In this document: positions 15,845 through 23,403 of the stretch, piece by piece
How the letters are laid out: each line of letters starts with the position of its first letter
How positions within the stretch are numbered: the first letter of the stretch is position 1
Source: Ruminococcus sp.
Lineage (GTDB): Bacteria; Bacillota; Clostridia; Oscillospirales; Ruminococcaceae
Direction: 5' to 3'
Length of the DNA: 38,178 nucleotides
Assembly (NCBI GenBank): GCA_017450925.1
Contig: JAFSSS010000048.1
Span: forward strand, 1-38,178
The notes under the pieces: model-generated
Seen by the model: the letters and a program-made list of their open reading frames with translations, nothing else
Databases searched by the model: none
Told to the model about the DNA's origin: nothing
Program-made: the position numbers and the translations under genes

Positions 15845-16189
15845 TCAGTATTTGATGTTCCCGCTTATCTCGGTGCCGAAGTTGACATAGAGGGAGCGGT
15901 CGATGAACAGGTATATCCACACGCCCAGCAAAACAAGGCTCAGGAGTGTGGAGAGCCAGTAGAGAAAATTGTAGAAGCCCTTTCCGATGATTATGGAGGA
16001 GCCTCTTGGGTGGATAAGCTGGCTGAAGAAGGTGGAGAACCAATAGGACAGGATGAACAGCGGCACGAAGGTCAGCAGTCCTTGGTCGTAGGAGATCTTC
16101 TGCACGAAGGCGCGGTAGGTGAAATATCCTGCGGCGGCATCGGCTGCCAGCATAAGCACATAGCAGATGAACGCCAGAGTCTTGCGCAT
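15845..16189 (-). CDS. small membrane protein, unknown
   Basis: Not recognised. The 114-aa protein has about three hydrophobic helices: LAFICYVLMLAADAAAGYF, LLTFVPLFILSYWFSTFF and FLYWLSTLLSLVLLGVWIYL. ATG 16189 has AAAGGAG eight bases upstream; a longer TTG frame starts inside that site. It begins 15 bp after the DUF6171-like gene and is probably cotranscribed with it and the flavodoxin. Confidence 0.72.
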   Translation of the reverse strand: MRKTLAFICYVLMLAADAAAGYFTYRAFVQKISYDQGLLTFVPLFILSYWFSTFFSQLIHPRGSSIIIGKGFYNFLYWLSTLLSLVLLGVWIYLFIDRSLYVNFGTEISGNIKY

Positions 16190-16203
16190 TGTGTTCTCTC
16201 CTT

Positions 16204-16476
16204 TCAAGCGGTCACCGCGCCCCAGCGCTTACGGGGCGAGGCACATTCCGCGGCGGGCTTGAGGGCCCTTATCTGTACATAGCAGCCGCATTCGAGGCAC
16301 ATACCGTTTATCAGCCTGTCGCATTCACGGCAGGCATTCAGGCGCTGCTGATATATCTCCTCGCTGACTCTTCTGTCGGCGGGTACGTTTTTGATATAGC
16401 CGATGATGCCGGCGGCATAGCTGTCGCTGTCCATATCCTCGAGCAGGCAGCGCAGGCAGGGCTTTTTCTGTTCCAT
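16204..16476 (-). CDS. DUF6171-like small cysteine-rich protein
   Basis: 90-aa cytosolic protein with clustered cysteines: CLRCLLED near the start, CRECDRLINGMCLECGCYVQ in the second half and a final Cys before PRKRW. The arrangement C-x2-C ... C-x2-C-x6-C-x2-C-x1-C matches what I recall of DUF6171 and suggests zinc or Fe-S binding. ATG 16476 overlaps the stop of the preceding gene as TAATG, indicating translational coupling, since no good ribosome site precedes it. Function is unknown. Confidence 0.78.
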   Translation of the reverse strand: MEQKKPCLRCLLEDMDSDSYAAGIIGYIKNVPADRRVSEEIYQQRLNACRECDRLINGMCLECGCYVQIRALKPAAECASPRKRWGAVTA

Positions 16477-18008
16477 TACTCTGCGGCTGCGGCGGCTGTT
16501 TTCTTCTTTTTGACGGCGGTATAGCTCCATGCAAGGCCGGCGCAGATAAAGAAGAAGGGCGAGCTTTCGAGGGTGCTGATATTGAAGAAGGCCTGTACCG
16601 AATAAGCGAACAGGGCGGTCATGACAGCGGCGGCAGCCCAGCCGGTCTCTCCTTTTATAAATGATACTGCGGCTTTGACGGCCTTGAAAAGCGTCACCAG
16701 CAGGAAGAGGATATACAGCGCTGCGGTTATCACGCCGCGCTGCATGGCGGTGTCGATATACTCGTTATAGGTACGGTCGATAGTAGCGCCGTATCTGGAG
16801 GCGGCATCCCAGTTATCGGGGCCGACGCCCAGCAGGGGGGTCTGTTCGGTGATGAACACGCCGTCGTCCCAGAGGTAGGGATAGACCCAAGTCTCGGTAT
16901 CGTCCTTCTGCAGGAGCATAAGCATTCTGATAGAGTCGGTGCGGATGACCTCCTCGTCGTAGAAGGTCTTATAGCCGTCCTTTTCGGGATAGGAGGACAT
17001 CTGAACTGCGATGCAGCCTCCCACAGCGCCGCAGGAAAGCAGCAGGACGCACAGCGCGGAGGCAATAACTGCTTTAGCGCCGGGGCGGGCGGGCTTATCC
17101 TCGCTGCCGGTGTCATCGGCTGTCCTTCTGCCCTTTACGGCGTAGCCTACGGCGATGATGATGCCAAAGAAGAGGGCGCATCCGATGCCTATAAGGGCGG
17201 TGACAGTTCTTGTCATCTGTGCAGCCGCGGTCATAAGCACGCAGGCGGCGGCATAGATCGCCTTATGGGCGGTCTTTTCGGAAAAGACTGCTCCGGCGAA
17301 GGCGGCGGCAAAGGCGACGGTCAGCAGTGCGGCAAGGGCGTGGGGGGTCATTGCAAGGCCGTTGGCTGCAGGGATAGTATAGCCCTTAGTGAATGTGATA
17401 TTCAGAGTTGCGAACCAGTTGGGGATCACGTCCGACAGAGCGGGGATCACCTGCAGGATACCTATCAAGGCGTTCACGGCGCCGATAGAAACGATAACGG
17501 CGCAGAGGCGTTTTCTCCAGCCGTCGCCGACGACGGTGAAGGCGGCTGCGAAGAAGCCGTAATAGCCCATAAGGGTGAGCATACCCTCGGCGCGGTCGAG
17601 GTAGCCGGTCATGGAGTTGACAATGCTTTCTGCTGCCAGTGCGGATATGAACGACATAAGGATAACTCCCGCCAGCAGCAGCAGGGGCTTGTTATCGGAG
17701 AGGGAGATCTGTTTTTTCATCTTTCCGATCAGGAAGATGCTTAGACCCATGACGCCGAGCCCCAGCATGATGACGGCGGCCCAGTAGATCACCTTGTCGC
17801 TCAGGTAATGGGGGAACTCCATACCCCCCACGTTTTCGGTATAATCCACCACGTTCTTGGTCAGATAATACGGTATAGCTGCCAGCTCGATGATGAGCAT
17901 AGCGATAATGCAGTAAACGGCACAGAGCTTTTTGGTGCCCTCGTCGGTCAGATTAAGGATAAAATCCGACTTTTCGCTGGTGCCGAACAAATGCTTATGG
18001 TTATCCAT
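16476..18008 (-). CDS. O-antigen ligase/polymerase-like membrane protein
   Basis: 510-aa polytopic protein with about 12 hydrophobic helices. A large extracytoplasmic loop (about 325-440) is followed by PLLGVGPDNWD...NEYIDTAMQRGVI. This matches the O-antigen ligase/Wzy_C pattern (G-x-G-P-x-N ... N-x-Y, polar loop then helix). Such proteins join or polymerise polyprenyl-linked glycans outside the membrane. ATG 18008 follows GAGGTG. It heads a four-gene run with the DUF6171-like, small membrane and flavodoxin genes. No glycosyltransferases are adjacent, so it could be an orphan surface-glycan polymerase; the family is fairly sure and the glycan unknown. The last ten residues are KKKKTAAAAAE, a basic tail with an Ala run. 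Confidence 0.8.
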   Translation of the reverse strand: MDNHKHLFGTSEKSDFILNLTDEGTKKLCAVYCIIAMLIIELAAIPYYLTKNVVDYTENVGGMEFPHYLSDKVIYWAAVIMLGLGVMGLSIFLIGKMKKQISLSDNKPLLLLAGVILMSFISALAAESIVNSMTGYLDRAEGMLTLMGYYGFFAAAFTVVGDGWRKRLCAVIVSIGAVNALIGILQVIPALSDVIPNWFATLNITFTKGYTIPAANGLAMTPHALAALLTVAFAAAFAGAVFSEKTAHKAIYAAACVLMTAAAQMTRTVTALIGIGCALFFGIIIAVGYAVKGRRTADDTGSEDKPARPGAKAVIASALCVLLLSCGAVGGCIAVQMSSYPEKDGYKTFYDEEVIRTDSIRMLMLLQKDDTETWVYPYLWDDGVFITEQTPLLGVGPDNWDAASRYGATIDRTYNEYIDTAMQRGVITAALYILFLLVTLFKAVKAAVSFIKGETGWAAAAVMTALFAYSVQAFFNISTLESSPFFFICAGLAWSYTAVKKKKTAAAAAE

Positions 18009-18068
18009 AAAAACACCTCGCTTCCGGTCTTGACCGGATAGTTGTCTTATATCATTATTTCGTTATAA

Positions 18069-18098
18069 AAAAAGCGAAGCGCCGTTAAGCGCTTCGCT
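18069..18098 (-). terminator. rny terminator
   Basis: AGCGAAGCGC (18073-18082) pairs with GCGCTTCGCT (18089-18098) around CGTTAA. On the minus strand it is followed by TTTTTT, 44 bp after the rny stop. Confidence 0.9.
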
Positions 18099-18141
18099 GA
18101 AGGCATCACAGCCTTGGGTCACGAATGAATCTCCGTCATAC

Positions 18142-19707
18142 TCACTTAGCGTATTCAACGGCACGGCTCTCCCTTATCAGATTTACCTTGATCTGTCCGG
18201 GATAATCCATTTCATCTTCAATTCTTTTTGCGATCTCTCTTGCTACGAGCACCATTTTCTCGTCGTTGATCTTTTCGGGCTGTACCATGATCCTGACCTC
18301 ACGTCCTGCCTGAATAGCGAAGGATTTCTCAACGCCTTCATAGGATGTGCAGATCTCTTCGAGCTTCTGGAGCCTCTTGATATAGTTTTCGTAGTTCTCG
18401 CTTCTTGCGCCGGGTCTTGCGGCGGAGATAGCATCGGCTGCCTGTACAAGGGCGGCAACGACTGTTCTTGTTTCAACGTCGCCGTGATGCGCTTCGATCG
18501 CGTGCAGCACATCGGGGCTTTCCTTATACTTCTTGCAGACATCGACACCGATCTGGACGTGTGAGCCCTCGATCTCGTAGCTGAGCGCCTTGCCTATATC
18601 ATGCAGCAGACCTGCACGTCTTGCAAGGCTGGGGTCGATACCCAGCTCGGAAGCCATCATTCCCGCAAGGTGGGACACCTCAATGGAATGATCGAGAACG
18701 TTCTGCCTGTAGCTTGTTCTGTAGCGGAGTCTTCCGAGCAGCTTCACAAGCTCATGATTGAGCCCGTGGATGTTGCACTCAAGCACAGCCCTTTCGCCCT
18801 CCTGCTTGATCTTGTACTCGACCTCGCGTCTGGCCTTATCGACCATTTCCTCGATGCGGGTGGGGTGGATACGGCCGTCCTGAATAAGCTTTTCGAGTGC
18901 TATCCTTGCGACCTCTCTTCTCACCTGGTCGAAGCAGGAAAGAGTGATAGCCTCGGGGGTGTCGTCGATGATAAGGTCAACGCCGGTGAGAGTCTCGATC
19001 GTGCGGATATTTCTTCCTTCACGTCCGATTATCCTTCCCTTCATCTCGTCATTGGGCAGCGGAACTACCGAAACAGCGGCTTCTGACACCTGGTCGGCGG
19101 CACATCTTGCGATAGCCAGCGAGATATACTGTCTTGCCTTGGCGTCGCACTCCTCCTTGATCTGGGACTCAAAGTTAGCCACCTTGACAGCCTTCTCATG
19201 CACCAGCTCGCCCTCGAGGTTTGAAAGCAGATACTCCTTGGCCTGCTCCTTGCTGAACTCACTGATCTTCTCCAGCATATCCAGCTGGGAATTCTTGATC
19301 CTTTCAGCCTCGGCCACCTTTTCGTCGGCAGCCTTGAGCTTGGACTGGAGAGCTTCTTCCTTCTTCTCGAGATTATCGAGCTTCTTGTCAATGGATTCTT
19401 CTTTCTGGTTGATCCTGCGTTCCTGGCGCGAGACCTCGATACGTCTTTCCTTCAGCTCTTTTTCCGTTTCCTGGCGGGACTTATGTATTTCGTCCTTCGC
19501 CTCGACGAGAGCCTCCTTCTTCAAGGTCTCGGCATTCTTTTTAGCGTCCTCAACGATCCTTTCGGCTTCCTTTTCCGCGGAACCGATAGCTGCCTCGGCG
19601 ACCTTCTGCCTGTCAGCCTGTCCCTTTTTGTAGAAAACGTAGCCGCTCACGAATGCACCAACGACAAGAGTTGCTAATGCGATAGCAATAGCCAATCCTA
19701 CATGCAT
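18142..19707 (-). CDS. rny: ribonuclease Y
   Basis: Membrane-anchored endoribonuclease that starts mRNA decay in Gram-positive bacteria. From ATG 19707 (GGAGG 11 bases upstream) it is 521 aa, the usual length. One N-terminal helix (about 3-26) is followed by a coiled coil (about 30-185), a KH RNA-binding domain with [15 protein letters not shown] at 224-238, and an HD domain with [10 protein letters not shown] (340-349) and LLHDIGK (367-373), continuing through [11 protein letters not shown]. The longer frame to 19764 has no ribosome site. It is transcribed alone from a consensus promoter and ends at its own terminator. Confidence 0.97.
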   Translation of the reverse strand: MHVGLAIAIALATLVVGAFVSGYVFYKKGQADRQKVAEAAIGSAEKEAERIVEDAKKNAETLKKEALVEAKDEIHKSRQETEKELKERRIEVSRQERRINQKEESIDKKLDNLEKKEEALQSKLKAADEKVAEAERIKNSQLDMLEKISEFSKEQAKEYLLSNLEGELVHEKAVKVANFESQIKEECDAKARQYISLAIARCAADQVSEAAVSVVPLPNDEMKGRIIGREGRNIRTIETLTGVDLIIDDTPEAITLSCFDQVRREVARIALEKLIQDGRIHPTRIEEMVDKARREVEYKIKQEGERAVLECNIHGLNHELVKLLGRLRYRTSYRQNVLDHSIEVSHLAGMMASELGIDPSLARRAGLLHDIGKALSYEIEGSHVQIGVDVCKKYKESPDVLHAIEAHHGDVETRTVVAALVQAADAISAARPGARSENYENYIKRLQKLEEICTSYEGVEKSFAIQAGREVRIMVQPEKINDEKMVLVAREIAKRIEDEMDYPGQIKVNLIRESRAVEYAK

Positions 19708-19890
19708 AGTGTAGTATTCCTCCTTCTCGTTTGTCTGCCTGTATGTCTTTACAAAGAAAAACACACAGACATCATATTAAATTGTAAAGATACTGATAAG
19801 CAAATATATTCTATAGTCAAGCCCTGCATAGGCAAATGTCCAAAAAACCGTACCGCAAAGGCTATATATAAAAACATAATGCATAATATT

Positions 19891-19919
19891 ATTTTATAAC
19901 AAACCGCATGAATTGTCAA
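19891..19919 (-). promoter_or_regulatory. rny promoter
   Basis: On the minus strand TTGACA (19914-19919) and TAAAAT (19891-19896) are 17 bases apart. The implied 5' leader is about 175 nt and A/T-rich, long enough for post-transcriptional control. Confidence 0.7.
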
Positions 19920-20020
19920 GAGCTAAATCCACATTTTTAACAAAAACCGATGAAAATTTATAATTTTCCTCTCCGGCCGCATACTTATGTAATTTTCTGC
20001 CAGCCGGAGAGGCAGATGCA

Positions 20021-20064
20021 CAGTGTATAGCCGATATCGAAACAGTGTATAGCCGATATCGAAA
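20021..20064. repeat. two tandem 22-bp repeats upstream of iorA
   Basis: Two identical 22-bp units abut exactly (20021-20042 and 20043-20064). Each contains CAGTGTATAGC and the palindrome CGATATCG. They end 7 bp before the -35 box of the iorA promoter, at a spacing of two helical turns, so they may be a regulator's paired binding sites. They could also be a neutral duplication. Confidence 0.9.
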
Positions 20065-20071
20065 CGGGTAC

Positions 20072-20100
20072 TTGATTTTTATATAACAGTGTGATATAAT
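20072..20100 (+). promoter_or_regulatory. iorA promoter
   Basis: TTGATT (20072-20077) and TATAAT (20095-20100) are 17 bases apart. The implied leader is about 79 nt. Confidence 0.75.
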
Positions 20101-20185
20101 ATAGCAGTGAATGTGCAGATGCTCCAGCCATATGGCACTGCACTGCTTTAAAGCGCAATTCTTTTGCTGAAAGGAAAGATAGTCT

Positions 20186-21913
20186 ATGAAAAAACTGATG
20201 CTGGGAAACGAGGCCTTTGCGAGAGGCCTTTATGAGGCAGGGTGCCGCATCGCATCCTCCTATCCCGGAACACCCTCTACCGAGATCACCGAGGAGGTGG
20301 CAAAGTACGACGAGGTCTATGCCGAGTGGGCGCCCAATGAGAAGGTAGCTATGGAGGTGGCTCTCGGCGCATCTATCGCGGGAGCGAGAAGCTTCTGCGC
20401 CATGAAGCACGTCGGCCTCAATGTGGCGGCTGACCCCCTTTACACTGCGGGCTATACCGGCGTGACCGGCGGCATGGTCATCGCAGTTGCTGACGACCCG
20501 GGAATGCACTCCTCGCAGAACGAGCAGGATTCCCGTCATCATGCGATCGCATCCAAGGTAATGATGATAGAGCCCTCGGACTCTGCCGAGTGCAAGGATT
20601 TCACCAAGGCAGCTTTTGATCTGTCGGAGAGGTTCGACACTCCCGTTATCGTGAGAATGTCCACCCGCGTGGCGCATTCGCAGTCGGCGGTGGAGCTTTG
20701 CGACAGGGAGGAGCATGAGCTTATCCCGTACAAGAAGAACATACAGAAATTTGTTATGATGCCCGGAAACGCTATCCGCCGTCATCCCGAGGTAGAGCAG
20801 AGGCTGGTGGATATACGCGAATATGCCGAGACCTCGCCCCTCAACCGTGTGGAGTATCACGACACCAAGATCGGCGTTATCGCGGCAGGCATCTCCTATC
20901 AGTATGCGAGGGAGGCGCTGGGGGACAAGGCCTCCTACTTAAAGCTGGGTATCGTCAATCCTCTGCCGGTGGAGATCATCAAGGATTTCTGCTCGAAGTG
21001 CGAGACGGTTTATGTTATAGAGCAGCTGGATGACATCATCGAGACCCACTGCAAAAAGCACGGCCTAAACGTTCACGGCAAGGACACTTTCTCGCTGCTG
21101 GGTGAGATATCCCAGTCTATCGTAAGGGAGAAGATACTGGGTGAAAAGGCTGAGTTCTCTGAATTCCCGGAGACTGTGCCGGTACGTCCGCCGGTAATGT
21201 GTGCGGGCTGCCCTCACAGGGGACTGTTCTACTGCCTTTCCAAGCTGGGCGTTACGGTCTCGGGCGACATCGGCTGCTACACGCTGGGCGCGACAGCACC
21301 TCTGTGCGCTATGGACTCGACTATCTGCATGGGCGCGTCCATAAGCGGACTTCACGGCTTCAACAAGGCAAGGGGCGCAGAGAGCGAAAAGAAGAGCGTG
21401 GCTGTTATCGGCGATTCCACATTCATGCACAGCGGTATGACAGGACTTGTGAACATTGCATACAATGCAACGAACACGACGGTCATCATCCTTGACAACT
21501 CGATCACCGGCATGACCGGGCATCAGCAGAACCCCACCACCGGCAAGAACCTCAAGGGTGACCCGGCTGCGGCGGTGAACCTTGAGGAGCTTTGCCACGC
21601 TATCGGCATAAAGAGCGTAAGGGTAGTCGATCCCTATCACATGGCGGAGACCGAGGCTGTCATCAAGGAGGAGCTTGCCAAGGAGGAGCCGTCGGTCATC
21701 ATCAGCCGGAGACCCTGTGCGCTGCTGAAATACGTCAAGCACAATCCTCCGCTCAAATGCGACCATGACAAGTGCGTGGGCTGCAGGCAGTGCCTGAAGA
21801 TAGGCTGCCCTGCGATCAGCATTCACGACAAAAAAATGACGATCGACCATACGCAGTGCGTCGGCTGCGGCATCTGCACCGAAATGTGCAAGCTGGGCGC
21901 GATAGTGAAATAA
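20186..21913 (+). CDS. iorA: indolepyruvate ferredoxin oxidoreductase, alpha subunit
   Basis: Catalytic subunit that oxidatively decarboxylates aryl pyruvates (from Trp, Phe, Tyr) to aryl-acyl-CoA with ferredoxin as acceptor, or runs in reverse in synthesis. It has 575 aa. The N-terminal pyrimidine-binding domain starts with LGNEAFARGLYEAGCRIASSYPGTPSTEI. The TPP-binding domain has GDIGCYTLGA and GDSTFMHSGMTGL..NIAYN..ILDN. The C-terminus binds two [4Fe-4S] clusters: CVGCRQC-x4-C (Cys 530, 533, 536, 541) and CVGCGICTEMC (Cys 558, 561, 564, 568). ATG follows GAAAGGA. It forms an operon with a small membrane protein and iorB. Cofactor motifs are complete, so it should be active with ferredoxin. 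Confidence 0.96.
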   Translation: MKKLMLGNEAFARGLYEAGCRIASSYPGTPSTEITEEVAKYDEVYAEWAPNEKVAMEVALGASIAGARSFCAMKHVGLNVAADPLYTAGYTGVTGGMVIAVADDPGMHSSQNEQDSRHHAIASKVMMIEPSDSAECKDFTKAAFDLSERFDTPVIVRMSTRVAHSQSAVELCDREEHELIPYKKNIQKFVMMPGNAIRRHPEVEQRLVDIREYAETSPLNRVEYHDTKIGVIAAGISYQYAREALGDKASYLKLGIVNPLPVEIIKDFCSKCETVYVIEQLDDIIETHCKKHGLNVHGKDTFSLLGEISQSIVREKILGEKAEFSEFPETVPVRPPVMCAGCPHRGLFYCLSKLGVTVSGDIGCYTLGATAPLCAMDSTICMGASISGLHGFNKARGAESEKKSVAVIGDSTFMHSGMTGLVNIAYNATNTTVIILDNSITGMTGHQQNPTTGKNLKGDPAAAVNLEELCHAIGIKSVRVVDPYHMAETEAVIKEELAKEEPSVIISRRPCALLKYVKHNPPLKCDHDKCVGCRQCLKIGCPAISIHDKKMTIDHTQCVGCGICTEMCKLGAIVK

Positions 21914-21924
21914 AAAATTAAAAA

Positions 21925-22212
21925 ATGAAAAAAAGCTTTTATGCTGCGGTATTTGTTTTGCTGATTATATTGCAGGCGGCGCTTGTCACGGTCTGTATTC
22001 TGAGCGGTGTAAGGGAGTTACGGTATGACTTTGCGAAAGCTCTGATGTGGCTTCTTATTACACTGCCGGTAAGTCTGATGATCATTCTGTCGGCTGTTAT
22101 CGTACTTGCAAGATATAGGGATAAAAAGGAAAACGATGAGATAAAGAAATACAGAAGGATAAATAGCTCAGGTGATTGTAAAACAAAAAGCGGAGAAAAC
22201 TCAGATCCATAA
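21925..22212 (+). CDS. small two-helix membrane protein between iorA and iorB
   Basis: Not recognised. The 95-aa protein has two hydrophobic helices (YAAVFVLLIILQAALVTVCIL, about 5-27, and ALMWLLITLPVSLMIILSAVIVLA, about 39-62) and a charged C-terminal tail. It starts 11 bp after iorA with only an A-rich leader and no clear ribosome site, so it may be poorly or coupled-translated. It is visibly more A/T-rich than iorA and iorB and looks inserted. A 11-bp inverted repeat (22174-22184 with 22247-22257) spans its end. Confidence 0.55.
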   Translation: MKKSFYAAVFVLLIILQAALVTVCILSGVRELRYDFAKALMWLLITLPVSLMIILSAVIVLARYRDKKENDEIKKYRRINSSGDCKTKSGENSDP

Positions 22213-22257
22213 TTGTAAGACCGCCGCTTAATTATGCGCTGTCAGAGTTTTACAATC
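22174..22257 (+). other. inverted repeat across the small-ORF end before iorB
   Basis: GATTGTAAAAC (22174-22184) is a perfect inverted repeat of GTTTTACAATC (22247-22257). An inner AAGCGG / CCGCTT pair strengthens the fold. There is no T-run, so an mRNA stability or attenuation element is more likely than a terminator. Confidence 0.5.
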
Positions 22258-22289
22258 GGCTAATAAACAGCTCTAAAGGAGAATAATAT

Positions 22290-22865
22290 ATGGAAACAAA
22301 ATCAATAATGATCGTCGGCGTGGGCGGACAGGGCTCGCTGCTGGCATCAAGGATAATAGGAAATGTGCTGCTTTCGCAGGGCTTTGAGGTAAAGGTCAGC
22401 GAGGTACACGGAATGAGCCAGAGAGGAGGCTCTGTGGTCACTTATGTAAAGTACGGCGATCAGGTGAACAGCCCGGTCATCGTCAAGGGCGAGGCGGATA
22501 TAATCATCAGCTTTGAGCAGCTTGAGGCTGCACGCTGGCTGCCCTTCCTGAAAAAGGGAGGTCATCTTGTGACCTCGACACAGCAGATAGACCCGATGCC
22601 CGTTATCAACGGAGCGGCGGTCTATCCGGAGGACATCATCGAGAAGATCAAGGCGCAGGGCGTTGACGTTATCGCAGTCGATGCGCTGACCCTCGCGGAG
22701 CAGGCCGGTACTGCCAAGGCATCGAACGTGGTGCTAATGGGCGTTGTATCCACAAAGATGCCCTTTGAGGAAAGCGTTTGGCAGGCGGCACTCGAGCAGT
22801 GCGTTCCGGCGAAGTTTTTGGAGCTGAACAGAAAGGCATTTGCTCTCGGCAGAGAAGCACAGTAA
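22290..22865 (+). CDS. iorB: indolepyruvate ferredoxin oxidoreductase, beta subunit
   Basis: 191-aa gamma-domain subunit that binds CoA and completes the IorAB enzyme. The N-terminus IMIVGVGGQGSLLASRIIG is the glycine-rich motif of pyruvate/ketoisovalerate oxidoreductase gamma subunits. KVSEVHGMSQRGGSVVTYVKYG is the second diagnostic block. ATG 22290 has AAAGGAG eight bases upstream. It follows iorA and the small membrane gene and is on the same transcript unless the inverted repeat stops it. Confidence 0.96.
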   Translation: METKSIMIVGVGGQGSLLASRIIGNVLLSQGFEVKVSEVHGMSQRGGSVVTYVKYGDQVNSPVIVKGEADIIISFEQLEAARWLPFLKKGGHLVTSTQQIDPMPVINGAAVYPEDIIEKIKAQGVDVIAVDALTLAEQAGTAKASNVVLMGVVSTKMPFEESVWQAALEQCVPAKFLELNRKAFALGREAQ

Positions 22866-22878
22866 ACAGAAGTCAAGG

Positions 22879-22931
22879 CAGACATATCCCGTATATGTCT
22901 GTCTGAACACGGCTTTAACGATTTAAAGCCG
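22879..22931 (+). other. two hairpins after iorB
   Basis: CAGACATAT / ATATGTCTG (22879-22887 with 22893-22901) and CGGCTTTAA / TTAAAGCCG (22910-22918 with 22923-22931) are perfect stems directly after iorB. Neither has a T-run, so they are weak terminators at best. Confidence 0.45.
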
Positions 22932-22975
22932 AACACCGTCGCAAATGCTCTGCGATATATGCAGGGCGGGTAAAG

Positions 22976-23142
22976 TTAAGGCAACACCGCATGACCCCTG
23001 TGCATCAGATGCGCCGTCCAGCTTTTCGTCAGATTGCCTAAATTCGACGCAGGCTTGCTGACGCAAGTCAAGGAGAATTTGGGTAATATGACGGAAAGCT
23101 GGCAAGCAGATGATGTGCAGGGGTCGTGCGGTGTTGCCTTAA
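22976..23142. repeat. MITE-like palindromic repeat, copy 2 (complete)
   Basis: About 167 bp bounded by perfect 16-bp inverted ends, TTAAGGCAACACCGCA on the left and its reverse complement on the right. Imperfect complementarity continues inwards for roughly 70 bp on each side, so the RNA would fold as one long hairpin. No transposase is encoded. It fills the gap between convergent iorB (+) and the TSCPD gene (-) and ends one base from the TSCPD stop codon. Confidence 0.88.
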
Positions 23143-23403
23143 TTACTGTTCCGCTTCGGCAAGCGCCTGTTCAAGAGCCTTTGAAAGCTGGTCGGCGCAG
23201 GAGGTGCCTCTGCCCTTGCAGTCATTTCCTTTGAGGACAGCGGCTATCCGTTCAGCCGGCTGACCCTCTGCAAGCCGCCCTATAGCCTTGAGATTTCCGT
23301 TGCAGCCGCCCTCAAAGGACAGACCGTATATCCTTCCGTTCTCAAGGGAAAAGCTTATTTTTCGGGCGCAGACGCCCGTGGGTGTATAGGTGTATTCCTT
23401 CAC
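23143..23403 (-). CDS. TSCPD domain protein (TIGR03905-like)
   Basis: 86-aa protein. GVCARKISFSLENG, FEGGCNGNLKAIGRL and CKGRGTSCADQLSKAL match the short stand-alone TSCPD family. The same domain is found at the C-terminus of some B12-dependent ribonucleotide reductases. Conserved Cys residues suggest metal or thiol chemistry. Its start overlaps the M20 stop by ATGA. It is the last gene of the 12-gene operon and its stop abuts the palindromic repeat. Role unknown. Confidence 0.85.
   Translation of the reverse strand: MKEYTYTPTGVCARKISFSLENGRIYGLSFEGGCNGNLKAIGRLAEGQPAERIAAVLKGNDCKGRGTSCADQLSKALEQALAEAEQ

Larger units (their letters stand above)
19708..20185. other. divergent intergenic region rny / iorA
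   Basis: 478 bp with no gene. It contains the rny leader and promoter, an A/T-rich stretch, the 22-bp tandem repeat (20021-20064) and the iorA promoter (20072-20100). Confidence 0.7.

Noticed and set aside
20021..20064. CRISPR array
   Set aside because: Only two units with no spacer between them, and no cas genes in the window.
22879..22931. Intrinsic terminator of iorB
   Set aside because: Two good hairpins but neither is followed by a T-run, so they are listed only as hairpins.
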